64,000 nt of DNA from NCBI GenBank assembly GCA_037127255.1, contig JBANSL010000016.1, positions 3,598,501 to 3,662,500 on the forward strand, written 5' to 3'. The DNA is from Persicaria tinctoria. Lineage: Eukaryota; Streptophyta; Magnoliopsida; Caryophyllales; Polygonaceae. Made by a program: the position numbers and the translations under genes. Position 1 is the stretch's first letter. The number at the start of each line of letters is the position of its first letter. Of this stretch, positions 21,350 through 32,188 are shown piece by piece. The notes below the pieces were generated by a model. It worked only from the letters and a program-made list of their open reading frames with translations, was not told where the DNA came from and did not search any database.

Positions 21350-22898
21350 ATGGTGAAAGAAATTATGTTGCAGTTTCTATTTGCCCTCTTGTTTTTGCAG
21401 GCCAATGCAATCTGTAAGTAATCTTCTACCTAATGTGTAATCATGAATTTGCTTAATTTAGTCCATCCTTAGGTCTATCCAACGCGAATTGAATTACCAT
21501 TTTATTTTAAAAATAAAATAAACGTCTTAATTTATAATCTTTTGGTTTTATCAGCTAAGACTTTCGTAATCCATCCTCTCGACTTATTCGGGAAATGGAT
21601 TTGTTATATACATATTGTTGCATTGTGTGACACTAATTAAGTTAAATTGGATTGATATATATATAATGGGGAAGATAAGGAGGCATCACAAAGTTGCATG
21701 TGGTGATCACCACAAGTTGCTCCTCCACTTCATACACAAGGGACCTTATCAGCCTCTCTTTTGGTGATGCCTATGGCAACCAGGTGTGTCACCTTTAATT
21801 TTTCCTTTATCATCAAAATTAAATCCTAAACAGAATTAAGTTATAAAATAGGCAAAGGTCAATAGATTCAAGTGTTTAACCACCTTTAATTATTTAAATC
21901 CTTAATTTTGATTTTCTTATTTAATCAGTTCTTGAATTGGTATTTTGTCATGACCCCATCTCCAACCTTTGAATTGTATCAAAATTAAACAGTTAGTTTT
22001 TTCGCAAAATAATGAAATTATTTTATGGGTAAAATAGTAAAGCAATTATTTTACCTGCTATGGGGTTAGGGTTGTTATGCGAGTCGAGTTCGAGCTCGGC
22101 TCGGGTTTGACTCGATCAAAGCTTGGTTCGGACTCGTTTATTTCTAAACAAGTCGAGTATGAGCACAATTTTAAGGTCGGTTCAAAGCTCGGCTCGCTCG
22201 ATTTAAGCTTGAATGACTCGAATTTTGTGAAATTTTTAAAATTTCCGTTAAGTTACTATGTTTTGAGCACATAAGGTTGCAGACTACTTAATACTCGGAA
22301 AAAAGTTCGGCTCGAGCTCGTTCATTCTCTAAATGAGCCAAGTATGAACATATTTTTAAGCCCGAGTCCAAATTTAGGCTCTGCTCATTCCTAAACGAAG
22401 CGAATATGAACAATCAATACTTAGCTGATTCGAGTTAAACTTTTGTATTTAAATTTATAAAGTGGATCCGCAACTCGATATGACCCTCATTTTTATAGGA
22501 TGGGAACCGAGGTTTTTGGAATTTCACAAAATTGCTATCAACTTCATCTTGATTAGAGGAACTAGATCAAACCCATTAGAGAAGATCAAACACAGATTAA
22601 TTTGTAACTCTTTACATTTTGGATTGATAATGTCCATTAGGTATACGTGCCGAGGCTAGAAGACCCGTTAACACGGACATTCGAGCGGTGCTCTGCGGAC
22701 ACATTTCGGCTGCACGGGCCGTGCACCCGCGACGTCTGCTACGTGTATGTTTACAGGAGGGGATACGACGGATGGATGCCGGCGACGGTACAAATATACG
22801 ACCAGTATACAAGGGCGGTGACGTTCACTTACAATGTGTTCATACCAAGTGATGTATGGTGGGGTTATAACTATTGCTCCCGTAGGTTTACTTCCTAA
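21350..22898 (+). CDS. Embryo-specific protein 3 (ATS3)-like, PLAT/LH2-like domain
   Basis: Three exons with consistent phases: 21350-21413, 21683-21783 and 22641-22898, giving 140 residues. Exon 1 encodes a signal peptide (MVKEIMLQFLFALLFLQANA). Exon 2 reads ITTSCSSTSYTRDLISLSFG and DAYGNQ. Exon 3 reads VYVPRLEDP, TRTFERCSADTFRLHGPC, VCYVYVYRRGYDGWMP and FIPSDVWWGYNYC. These blocks are the hallmark of plant ATS3 proteins, secreted small PLAT-like proteins first described in embryos (recall). Cysteines typical of the family are present. The exon 2 acceptor was chosen as GGAG/GC because the alternative three bases earlier makes a stop. The short spacer between signal peptide and domain is compact for the family. 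No lesions were seen; the gene is probably functional. Confidence 0.88.
22070..22445. repeat. Dispersed CTCGAGCTCG-rich repeat in ATS3 intron 2
   Basis: Intronic sequence with recurring GAGCTCGGCTCG, CTCGAGCTCG and AACAAGTCGAGTATGAGCA motifs, partly self-complementary. It resembles a small dispersed element common in plant genomes. Boundaries are approximate. Confidence 0.45.
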
Positions 22899-23053
22899 TT
22901 GACTAATGGATTGAGGTTTCCCCATGGAGATGGAGGTGTGTAGAGATTTTGAGAAATAAAGACATGTTTAGGAGTCATGTCCGCCTGACGATACATCAGT
23001 ATTTTAAAAAGCGTTAAGCGAATCCTAGACAGTGAAGTGATATATAGTGATAT

Positions 23054-23062
23054 ATTTTTATT
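23054..23062. repeat. MULE target site duplication (left), ATTTTTATT
   Basis: Nine bases repeated exactly at 26834-26842, flanking the inverted termini. Confidence 0.92.
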
Positions 23063-23770
23063 CGGAAATTTCGCAAGGTAACCTTGAGGTATTGCAATTT
23101 TCGCGAGGTATACAACTCTTTTGCATATTTCGCGTGGTGCCCCTGAGGTTTTGAATCTTTCCGCCCCGTGCCCTTCCTAGTTAAACTTAACTGAGCTTGT
23201 GAACGCTGTTAAAAAAATTTTAAACAAAAAGAAAGAAACAGAAGATGGAAGCGAACAAAGAGAGGAGAGAGAGACCACGACCCCCACGCCAGAGAGAGAC
23301 CACGAAGCTCGCGAGAGAGAGAGCACGAAGGCCGGCCACCAGGTCGGAGCTACGGCGCCGGTGATAACGCCGCCGGTCGGAGCTGCTACTGCTGCGCCAG
23401 GTCGGACTCAGTAGAGGTTAATCGATGAAATTGATGACCATGAAGGACTCGACTGAAAGGAATGAGTCGACGGAGACGGTGACACTGGTGATCGAAGACG
23501 ACGATGACTCGATGAGGGTTGGACATAGATGGTGGTTCCGAATCCGTCGATAAAGCAAGGTATGTTTTATCATCTCAGATTTAGAAATATAGGGTTTTTG
23601 GATTTGGATTTGGGGATTTCAACATTTAGGGCTTTGAATTAGACAGTGAAAAAGATAGGAGTGATTAGCATCTACTACGATTTTGGGCAGTGGAAAAAAT
23701 ATTAGTGATTAGCTTTGAATAAGACGGTTGCTCAATTAGACAGTGAAAAAATATGAGTGATTTTGGACAG
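23063..23770 (+). repeat. MULE terminal inverted repeat, left
   Basis: About 0.7 kb, complementary to 26172-26833 with small indels. It contains a GC-rich open stretch (23199-23414) and a possible splice donor GCAAG/GTATGT near 23560; the same signals occur inverted in the right TIR. Confidence 0.85.
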
Positions 23771-24462
23771 TGAGATAGAAGAATATCAATCATCCATGTA
23801 ATTCAGTTTTTGAAATTCAATATCTCTATTTTCTTCTTCTAAATTTTATGTTCTGTAATTCCAGATGAAAATTAAGGAGTTAAATCTGATCAGGATAGTT
23901 GTAGCTTCTCTATGGGAAAGATGAGATTGTATATGCATGGATGGTTTTAAATTGTGTGCTTGGTAATTTGAGCAACAAACCCGAGGACACCTGTGCAATA
24001 GTGGAACTTCTTCAGTGCAGGTCTCATATTATTGCTTTATGAGATTGTATTTTATTGCTGTTTTGAACTTTTGACAGTTGGTATCTCATTTAGTCATGCT
24101 TTTTTGAGATTGTTGATGGTTTTTAAATTTTACGAGTTGAATATGGACTGATTTCACTCATTGTGCCTGTGTTGCAAAAGGATATGATAATGTATTAATA
24201 GCAGGGTTTAGAGTTTTAGTTTTATGTCACTTAGTTACACTAAAAAGGAAATGAACATGTGAATGTGTATTTGTTGGTAGTTTCCTTAATAATTGCTGCA
24301 TAGTACAATCTTTTGCCTTCTAATATATGGCTATGGCGGGAAAGCTTAAGCATTTGCTTATAAATATCAGTAAATATTTAATTTTGAAAACTGGTGTTTC
24401 TACATTGTATCTATATTGTTATAATTGTTTCCCTTGATAGTTTTTTTGTTTGCATATTGCAG

Positions 24463-24851
24463 TGCCGCTGTCGTTACAGCATATCTAATGAGATCTGAGC
24501 AACTATCTTGTGAAGGTCTGGATAAATTGTTGTTTGTGAAAATGGTGAATTTTGTTTTAACAAAAACTATCTTGTTGGAAGCTTGTGTGGATCATGATAT
24601 GAACCTTGTAATATGAAGTTTGTTCTGTCGTTTAAGGTTTTTTATTGGTCTATATATTGCAGATGTAATTGAGTCCTTGAAGCAGAGCTGTGAACTTGTT
24701 TGCCCTAATGATGGCTTTCTGTGTCAGGTGCAAGAATAGCTATTATCTTAATATGCACTAAAGGGTTCATTAATTAAGAATGTTTGATCTTTTCCATGAC
24801 AGGAAGCTGCCCGGAAAGCACTACTTGGGATTCAGAACTCTCAATCTCAAG
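24463..24851 (+). pseudogene. Captured fragment of a DUSP12-like dual-specificity phosphatase
   Basis: Exon 24463-24515 (after ATATTGCAG, before GTCTGG) reads AAVVTAYLMRSEQLSCE. Exon 24663-24727 joins in phase to give DVIESLKQSCELVCPNDGFL and CQ. This is the block that follows the Cys signature loop (normally SRSAAVITAYLMRTEQLS) in plant YVH1/DUSP12-type phosphatases (recall). A third possible exon, 24803-24851, reads EAARKALLGIQNSQSQ and is not recognised. The catalytic Cys exon and downstream parts are absent, so this is a gene fragment carried by the MULE, with introns retained. Confidence 0.65.
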
Positions 24852-24958
24852 GTTTGAATTTGGATTTCATTTATGTAAGCTAACAACATTCTTGAGCCTT
24901 GCCTTGTCAAAGCTGAAGTTGCTCAACTTTGTATGATAAAAAAATGTCATTGATTTTA

Positions 24959-25029
24959 AGCCTATTAGCTCAAAAGGGAGAGCGTTGTGCTCACGCACAA
25001 AGATGCGGGTTCAACTCCCGTATAGGCTC
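24959..25029 (+). tRNA. tRNA-like sequence, probably a tRNA pseudogene
   Basis: Acceptor arms AGCCTAT and ATAGGCT pair fully. The D-arm is GCTC/GAGC, and the T-arm is GCGGG/CCCGT around a TTCAACT loop. The anticodon stem TTGTG/CACAA pairs perfectly but encloses only six bases (CTCACG) instead of seven, so no anticodon can be assigned with confidence. It lies inside the MULE, with a partner of similar design at 25434-25502 on the other strand. Confidence 0.5.
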
Positions 25030-25175
25030 TTTATGGGTGTGTGCTTATGATGATCGAAGTAATATAAGCAAATACTATGGCAGCAACTCAATGTGTAGAT
25101 CATTCAAGAAAGTTAACAAACACACATCTTAAATAAAGTAAACAGGCTTAAACAAACACTTTCAGTAATATGTTA

Positions 25176-25418
25176 CTCCCTCCGTTCGGCAAAACTTGTC
25201 ATTTTAACTTATTTCACAAGTTTTAAGGCAATTAACAAATGTACTAATTTACCCTCAATTATTACCCTCCTTTTTTACTTTATCGAAAACTACAACTAAC
25301 AAACCATCAATCACATCAAGAGCGTTTTTGTAAAGTGAAGAGCAAAATACCTAAAATGACAAGTTTTTTTGAACAAAATTAACACCCTAAAATGACAAGT
25401 TTTGCCGAACGGAGGGAG
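25176..25418. mobile_element. Stowaway-type MITE
   Basis: 243 bp with ends CTCCCTCCGTTCGGC and GCCGAACGGAGGGAG in inverted orientation, flanked by TA on both sides. The internal arms (AAAACTTGTCATTTTA) also pair. It is nested inside the MULE, between the two tRNA-like sequences. Confidence 0.9.
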
Positions 25419-25433
25419 TATATATCTATATAT

Positions 25434-25502
25434 AGCCTATGTGAGATTCAAACTCACATCTTGTGCCTAGGCACATTGCTCTACCGGTTGAGCTAATAGG
25501 CT
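25434..25502 (-). tRNA. tRNA-like sequence, probably a tRNA pseudogene
   Basis: On the minus strand: AGCCTAT/ATAGGCT acceptor, GCTC/GAGC D-arm, GTGAG/CTCAC T-arm with loop TTTGAAT. The anticodon hairpin has a six-base loop (CCTAGG) and is fully palindromic (TGTGCCTAGGCACA). Same acceptor stem as the plus-strand copy at 24959, so both belong to one family. Confidence 0.5.
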
Positions 25503-25630
25503 AGCCACAAGTAGGCAAGTGAAGAAGTCACCAATGGCTGGCAAGTGCCAACATATGTAAAAGCATGGATTAGACAATGTAATTATACCCACCTAGTACA
25601 TCAGACAGTGATTTCGTACTAGTTTTCACC

Positions 25631-25968
25631 TGATTGTGAGTAGATGAAGGGATCATAAGGGCAATCCAAAATAAGGGCAAGTTGAAGAATTATAAAGCTA
25701 AGAATTCATCCAATTTCCAATTGTATTTGGTTCCTTATCCAATACTGACAGGATGATAACACACAAGCTGAAGAATTTAAGCTCCAACAATTTAGCAACT
25801 GATTGTGAGTAGATGAAGGGATCATAAGGGCAATCCAAAATAAGGGCAAGTTGAAGAATTATAAAGCTAAGAATTCATCCAATTTCCAATCGCATTTGGT
25901 TCCTTATCCAATACTGACAGGATGATAACACACAAGCTGAAGAATTTAAGCTCCAACAATTTAGCAAC
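25631..25968. repeat. Tandem duplication, 2 x 169 bp
   Basis: The unit TGATTGTGAGTAGATGAAGG through CAATTTAGCAAC occurs twice head to tail, with only a couple of differences (TTGTATTT versus TCGCATTT). It lies within the MULE interior. Confidence 0.9.
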
Positions 25969-26171
25969 TAGTGTTAAGTGAAATTAAAGCACTCAGTGTA
26001 GCCAATAGACCAGTGGAATATAATATCAAAGTGTGAAGCAATCAAGCATTGATGCTTGAAGGCACAAAGATTGTAGCGATACCTCAGTGCTGCATTGTAT
26101 GAGACGAACATGCTGGTCATGAAAGGAGTTGTTCAAATACCATGAAGCACTAGGGAGAAAGTTGTAGTAGA

Positions 26172-26833
26172 TCCAAAATCGCTCATATTTTTTTCACTGT
26201 CTAATTGAGCAACCGTCTTATTCAAAGCTAATCACTAATATTTTTTCCACTGTCCAAAATCGTAGTAGATGCTAATCACTCCTATTTTTTTCATTGTCTA
26301 ATTCAAAGCCCTAAAAGTTGAAATCCCCAAATCCAAAAACCCTATATATGTGAATCTGAGATGATAAAACATACCTTGCTTTATCGGCGGATTCGGAACC
26401 ACCTTCTATGTCCAACCCTCATCGAGTCATCATCGTCTTCGATCACCAGCGTCGCCGTCTCCGTCGACTCATTCCTTTCGGTCGAGTCCTTCCTGGTCAT
26501 CGATTTCATCGATTCTCCTCTACTCAGTTCGACCTGTCGCAGCAGCAGCAGCTCCGACCGGCGTCGTTGCTCCGACCTGGCGGCTGGCCTTCGTGGTCTC
26601 TCTCTCTGGCGAGCGTTGTGGTCTCTCTCTCCGCTCTCTGTTCGCTTCCATCTTCTGTTTCTTTCTTTTTGTTTAAAAAAAATTTAACGGCGTTCACAAG
26701 CTCAGTTAAGTTTAACTAGGAAGGGCATGGGGCGGAAAGATTCAAAACCCCAGGGGCACCACGCGAAATATGTAAAAAAGTTGTATACCTCGCGAAAATT
26801 GTAATACCTCAGGGGTACCTCGCGAAATTTCCG
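26172..26833 (-). repeat. MULE terminal inverted repeat, right
   Basis: Inverted copy of 23063-23770, ending GCGAAATTTCCG before the TSD ATTTTTATT (26834-26842). Confidence 0.85.
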
Positions 26834-26842
26834 ATTTTTATT

Positions 26843-27500
26843 TATCAAGAAGCAGTGCAAATCCCTAACACAATTGTGTTACATTCTATGTAACATTGTT
26901 TTTATTAGATAGATTAAATTTTATATTGTTTTATTTATTAATAAAATTACTTTTTCTATTTAATTCGGAAATCTATCGATCAATCACAGTGAAGTAACAC
27001 ATAAGTATCACATTATGTGATACATGTTAGGTTAGCCTTATAGGTGATCTCAATTTCAAATTGGAGAGTGACTTTACAATCTTGGACTAGTCGTCCTCTA
27101 AATATTAAGGATATTTGCAATTTTTTTTACTAGGTTTGGTCGTTTGGGACTTAATCTGGATAAAACAAAAAGATTGGGCAAAATGGGACAAGTTCTAATG
27201 ATCAATGATAATCCTTTAGTTTAACCGTATCTGCTTTGATTGAGATGATTCTTATTTTATTTGTTTGTTTCTATGTATAATTAATTTGACTCTCTTCCTT
27301 TTTTAAAACCCACTTAGTCACTGACTCACTTACCATTCATTCATCAAAATCCATCCATAACAAATAAGACAGCACTTCACCATTTAGTGGATTCAACCAC
27401 TTATTTAAGTGGGGGCCAAAGTGTAATTAGCAATGTGGTTAAGGATTTGGTTTTAGCTAACAGTGGTCAGTTTTATTTGTGTGAAGAAGGTAGCATAACA
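26843..27500. other. Intergenic, no gene seen
   Basis: AT-rich DNA between the MULE and the tRNA gene. No conserved element recognised. Confidence 0.5.
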
Positions 27501-27573
27501 GCGTCTGTAGCTCAGTGGATAGAGCGTCTGTTTCCTAAGCAGAAGGTCGTAGGTTCGACCCCTACCTGACGCG
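27501..27573 (+). tRNA. tRNA-Arg (CCT)
   Basis: A 73-nt cloverleaf: acceptor GCGTCTG/CTGACGC (one T-T mismatch at the sixth pair), D-arm GCTC/GAGC, anticodon arm TCTGT-TTCCTAA-GCAGA, T-arm GTAGG-TTCGACC-CCTAC. Anticodon CCT reads AGG, arginine. It is close to the usual plant gene, with T-A replacing the common C-G pair at the fourth acceptor pair. A-box and B-box are intact, and T-rich sequence follows the gene. Probably functional. Confidence 0.95.
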
Positions 27574-27908
27574 GTAACATTTTATATTTTTTCCCACACC
27601 GACTCCCAAATCTGTAGTGCTTGCTTCATTTTCCCATTGATATAATGATATCATGTTGGGTCTTCTGTCTTCATCAGTTTAACATCAGAATCTATACCAA
27701 AAAAATGAAGATCATAACCCAAACAATTTTGCTGAAAACACCATTAATGAGAACAACCATTTGGCGGAACAAAGTCTGAAAGCTAAAGGCCTCCATCCAT
27801 ATAATTCACTCTTCCATGTAAGCTAAAAAGTGTTACAACAACAAGGATTCGAAACTCTGCGCAGCGTTCTCAAGGCCAAAGATCTACAAAAGGGCTTCGA
27901 AATGGTCA

Positions 27909-28930
27909 TTAGCCTTCGCCTGAGCTCATGAATCCACCCATGAATCCAGCTCCATTGCAGTTCCCACATAAGATTTCCTTCTTCCCCCTGTCATCAAACC
28001 GTACCATTCAGCCCCGAGAGTGATGCTTTTGCTATCCATCTAAAACAAAAGGATCATATGGTACATTTGATTACCTGCAGAGCCAACATAATCCGCCGGC
28101 CTTGTACTGCCCATTGAAATGGTCTTTCGTGTTCACTCCCGTACCTTCGCACTGTGTGCATTGCTTAGCGCCTAGTGACAATACCAACATATTAGTATTT
28201 TCTGTCATTCTCTTGCAGTAATTCAAATATTCATATGATTCATTCCGCCATATCAATAGCGAGATTTGCAATCGAATGCACTGCCAAGTTTGCCTCTCTG
28301 TGCACTAACTCAATCTTTATGTAATAATCCCCAAATTCAGTCTAATACTCATAGTGAGTTGCTCTTCATAGAGATTTGTAATAACAGAAACAAGAACAAG
28401 AGAAAAAGGTAAAGCGAATTCACGGAATGGAGAAGCTGTGTGAAATCATGGATTAATTCCTCACCATTTCCTTCACAATCTGGGCAGACTAAGGTTACTT
28501 TGGTGGCTGGCTTATCCGGTGTCGCCTGTTTACATCATCACAAAATCACTCAGGCTTCTTAGTTAACAGCCAAAAAGGAAAGAGCTTGCTATGAACAACT
28601 TCCTAATCCTAAACCAAATTGCACTTACAGAAACCTGTAAAACAGATTACAGATTATATATGCCATTCAATTAAACCCCCAATTTGAGCTGAAAAGAGCT
28701 CACCTTTGCAACAATAACCCTCGAGGTTCCAAAATTTTGAAGCCCTTCAGTTGAAAAGGCAACCCTCCGAGGTACGGGGTTTCTTGTTATCAAAAACCCT
28801 AACAATTCGAATAAAATCTCCATTAGCAAAAACCACGAATCAAAGCAAATTGAGACATAGAAGAGAAACAACCTGGAGCGTTTGGCGCGGTCAGGGAAGC
28901 CACAGGATTGCAGCCCACCGAGCTTGCCAT
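27909..28930 (-). CDS. BSD2: BSD2-like chloroplast DnaJ-type zinc-finger protein
   Basis: Five exons with matching phases: 28873-28930, 28704-28798, 28465-28525, 28075-28171 and 27909-27987, giving 129 residues. The first ~50 residues (MASSVGCNPVASLTAPNAP then an Arg-rich stretch) look like a plastid transit peptide. The zinc-binding part has CPDCEGNG, CTQCEGTG, CWLCRGKK and CGNCNGAG, the four CxxC pairs of the DnaJ central domain without a J domain. The GLCWLCRGKKEILCGNCNG block is characteristic of BSD2, a Rubisco assembly chaperone in the stroma (recall). The exon 2 acceptor was set at GTTAG because a nearer AG breaks the frame. No damage seen. Confidence 0.9.
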
Positions 28931-29237
28931 TTTAGGTAAAGTGGAGCGAAGAGTGAGTTGCAGAGAGAACTAGGGAGAGTTTATAAGATAAGGATTTTCG
29001 TTTGCACATAACCTGTTCGACGAAATGGCTGGATGGATATTTATTTTTGTATTACCATAACACCCTCCAAGATAATATCTTTTAGCATTTGGGTCAAGTA
29101 TTCGAGGGGTTGTTTTCGTAACTGCACAAACCTCCCATTGCACCCCTTCCAGTTACCGGTTACCACCAAGGAACGGGAAACAACCACCCCTCATTTTTGG
29201 AGGGGAAGATAAACAAGAAGTGGGAAGAAGGAGAGAG
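28931..29237. promoter_or_regulatory. Shared bidirectional promoter region
   Basis: Only about 300 bp separate the BSD2-like start (minus) from the start of the next gene (plus). Both encode predicted plastid proteins, so a shared promoter is plausible. No specific binding site was identified. Confidence 0.45.
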
Positions 29238-30211
29238 ATGGCAATCGCTGTTTTGTCTACTCAAATCCTTCTTCATCCCTCTAGTAAAGTTTCCTTTCCC
29301 TTTGATTTCTTCTCAATTTGCATTTTATTTTACATCTTACTCTAAATCCAAATTGAGTTCTAGGGTTTTTGGTTTTGGATTCAATTGCTTAGCTCATTTT
29401 TCTTGTTGTAATTTGTTTTAATGAACTTCAAAAATTTTGTTTGATAAATAGGTGAATTGGAATCAGTGGTTAATATCACCTGATTGCTGAACATTTTTTG
29501 GTTTCTGGCTTCTGCACAGATAGAGAAGTAGGCTGGGCTACAAGGAGCTTCAATAGTTCATTCCATGGCGGATTGATCCGCCACAGAAGTTCAATTCAAA
29601 GTGTTTTCGGCCGGAGGCGGAGTACTAACCTTGTGGTTGCAGCAGTGGTATTTTACTGTCATTGATAATGCAATTCATTCTGATGAGAAAGCTTTAATTG
29701 GGAAGATGAAATATACAATAAAGACTTGTGATTGCTCAATTCTTTTTCCATGACTTGGTAACTTTTGATCTGATCCTGAATTTATGATACACCAAGTAAC
29801 ATGATGAGGATGACTGAAAGAATTGATTCTGTACTGTTTTGCAGTTTGGAAGGAAAACCAAGGTCAAGCGAGAAACTGTCGTACCTGACCCGGACTATAG
29901 GATACCAATTGTTCTACTTGGTCAGTATTTGTGGAGCTTAAACTTGCATTTTGAAGGCAATCTATATACATATACTAAAACCGATGCATAGCGTCCTGCG
30001 TGGCGGCGTGTGAGTGAATCTGTCTACGTGGCGGCACGTGAGTGCGACTCGCAAAACTTTCTCCCGTCAAAAAGGAAATCTAATAAAAAAAATTATTTTA
30101 TTTTACCATTAACTCTTATAATTGGATAGATATCAAATATCTTATAAGGAAAAAATTATATCAATATAGCACAATCAATATAATTAAACGTACTACTACT
30201 ACTACTACTAC

Positions 30212-30267
<56 letters not shown>

Positions 30268-32188
30268 TCTCCCACCAAATGTTTTTGTCATATACAATTA
30301 CCGTATGTATATACAAGTTATACGGAGTATTAAATAATTTGCTCATAATGTATATTCGTTCATTATGTATATTCAATATAATTAGATATAATTAAACACG
30401 TCGTATGTCTTTATACTCTATTTCAATATAATTAAACGTATTAGTAGTAATAATAAAACTAATTAAGCTATTATTTTGACGGTTGTTAGATTCAAGGTTT
30501 GAGTGTCTAATGGAGTTTTAGAAACACTCTGAAATCTATATCTATATTCATTATTCTATTCTATATACATATACTAAAATCGATGTATAGCATTTTATGT
30601 GGTGTGTTGTGGTTGATTTTAGGGAAAAATTAATAAAATAATATGTTATCATAGTTTATAGAAAGTTGTATAAGTCCCAATCTATCTATATATATTTTAG
30701 TTAATTTACAAAAATATAGATAAAAAAATATTTCATGGTCATACTTACCAAAAATATTAATAGATAAATAAGTTATATTTGTTAGGTGCTATTTTATTTA
30801 TATCTAGATTATTTTTTGGTGGAAATAATTATTTATATCAAAACCAATCATTTAATAATTGTTATTTTATTTCTATCTATATTATATTTGAGTCCAAAAT
30901 AAATAATTAAAATATTATATAGCCATAATATGTAGCTATAATCCATCCGTGTAGAGATATTTCAGTAAACTAACGTACTATATATTTAATAAAAAACAAT
31001 ATTGAAATATTTTTAAAAAAACATGTATCTATTAAATTAAATGAGATTCAATTGATTGTAGAGTAGAAAAAAAATTACCATATAAATGTGAATTTTATTT
31101 ATATTTTGAGAGAATTTAAATAAAAGATATTTAGATTTTTATAATCTGTCGAACTAATTTTATTTATATCTATATTAATTTTTGGTGAAAATTTGATATA
31201 TATTTATATTTTTTTATTGAAATCTATCTAAATTATTTATAATATTGTATTAATGTATTCCCCGTACACGGGACGGGGCCTACACTAGTTTGTATATATG
31301 CTTCCTATAGATGAGTTGCCAAAAGCTCTCACTGTCTTATGCGATAATTTCAGTTGGATTTGGATATAATGCACCTGTAATTTATGCTCCTTAATGCCTG
31401 AAGCATTTGTCATCTGATACAAAAATCAGTTCAAACAGGTCGCGCTGTATTTGATTTTCCTATTTGATGGAATTAGGTTTAACTGGCGGACTGGTGTATT
31501 CGGACAATATAATACCAGCAGTACCAGTTGGACTTCTTGGTTTGCTTCTATTGGTCCAGGTATTGTCGCGACAAATTCATCTGAGAGTTTATTTTCCTGA
31601 AAATGAGTTCATGATCTCATAACAACTTCTATTATTTCAGGCAACAAGAGTGAGATTTGTCTTTGATGACGAGGCATTGGTTAGTTTGCTAAGCCTTCTT
31701 CTGCTAACAGTTGAAACTTCTACATTGAGATTCTTTGATTTGATGTTTTTCTTGTATGCTGGAAATAGGAAGTTAGAGTTGGCGACGAGCTTAAGGAGTC
31801 AGGGGAAAATGCATTTGTCGGTGGGAAGAACCGTTGGAAGTGAGTTCAGAAATAGCTGCAATCTCTCAAGTAAAAGCACTTTCCAACTAAGCTCTTCTAA
31901 TGGCTTTCAGGTATTCGACATTTGTGAATTGGGAGTTCTGGTGGCCAAATTTCCCTATTTTAGTCTACTTCAAAGAAACACAAACAAAGCCAGAAGGCCA
32001 GATCCACTTCTTCCCTATTATATTCGTGAGTAGTTTAGTCGCTAATGAATCCGAATGAAGAAGCAATTTCATACCTGCTCATTGTTGTTATCTTTACTCC
32101 ATATTTTTTCATGTTGAAATAGAACGGGAAGCAGCTTTATGATGTGATGGTAGAGCGGGCAGGCCCTTCGAAAACCAGCGGTCCCTAG
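29238..32188 (+). CDS. Conserved plastid-targeted membrane protein (possibly DUF3119 family)
   Basis: Eight exons with consistent phases: 29238-29283, 29520-29647, 29845-29920, 31477-31559, 31641-31679, 31769-31839, 31911-32025 and 32123-32188, giving 207 residues. The N-terminus (MAIAVLSTQILLHPSS, Ser/Arg-rich to about residue 55) is transit-peptide like. YRIPIVLLGLTGGLVYSDN and IIPAVPVGLLGLLLLVQATR suggest two membrane segments. The conserved C-terminal part reads VRFVFDDEAL, NAFVGGKNRWKYSTFVNW, EFWWPNFPILVYFKETQT and GQIHFFPIIF. I recall similar green-lineage/cyanobacterial proteins of unknown function (DUF3119-like); the family name is tentative. Intron 3 (1556 bp) is mostly a Helitron. 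Coding sequence appears intact. Confidence 0.8.
29961..31288 (+). mobile_element. Non-autonomous Helitron in intron 3
   Basis: Starts with TCTATATACATATACTAAAA after an A. Ends with a hairpin CCCCGT-ACACGGG-ACGGGG, then CCTACACTAG followed by T. TC start, 3' hairpin, CTAG end and A/T insertion context with no TSD are Helitron hallmarks. A second, nearly identical 5' end lies at 30560, so two elements may be nested or the 5' part was duplicated. No RepHel coding sequence. Confidence 0.8.
30190..30267. repeat. Microsatellite (TAC)n-(TAA)n
   Basis: About eight TAC followed by about eighteen TAA trinucleotides inside the Helitron. Confidence 0.95.

Larger units (their letters stand above)
23063..26833. 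mobile_element. Long-TIR Mutator-like element (Pack-MULE type), 3771 bp
   Basis: Both ends start CGGAAATTTCGC in inverted orientation. The inverted repeats run about 0.7 kb (23063-23770 and 26172-26833), with blocks such as TTTTGAATCTTTCCGCCCC and GGTATGTTTTATCATCTCAG matching on opposite strands. A perfect 9-bp TSD flanks the element, as expected for Mutator. No transposase was seen. The interior carries pieces of a dual-specificity phosphatase gene with introns, two tRNA-like sequences in opposite orientation, a Stowaway MITE and a 169-bp tandem duplication. It is non-autonomous. Confidence 0.9.

Noticed and set aside
23199..23414. Plus-strand Glu/Arg-rich frame and its counterpart at 26361-26719
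   Set aside because: Both lie in the MULE inverted repeats and reflect purine-rich GAGAGA sequence rather than a recognisable protein.
27387..27569. 60-codon frame overlapping the tRNA gene
   Set aside because: Its 3' half is the tRNA-Arg sequence translated by chance.
30161..30376. Leu/Val-rich minus-strand frame resembling a membrane protein
   Set aside because: Produced by the (TAC)n-(TAA)n microsatellite inside the Helitron.
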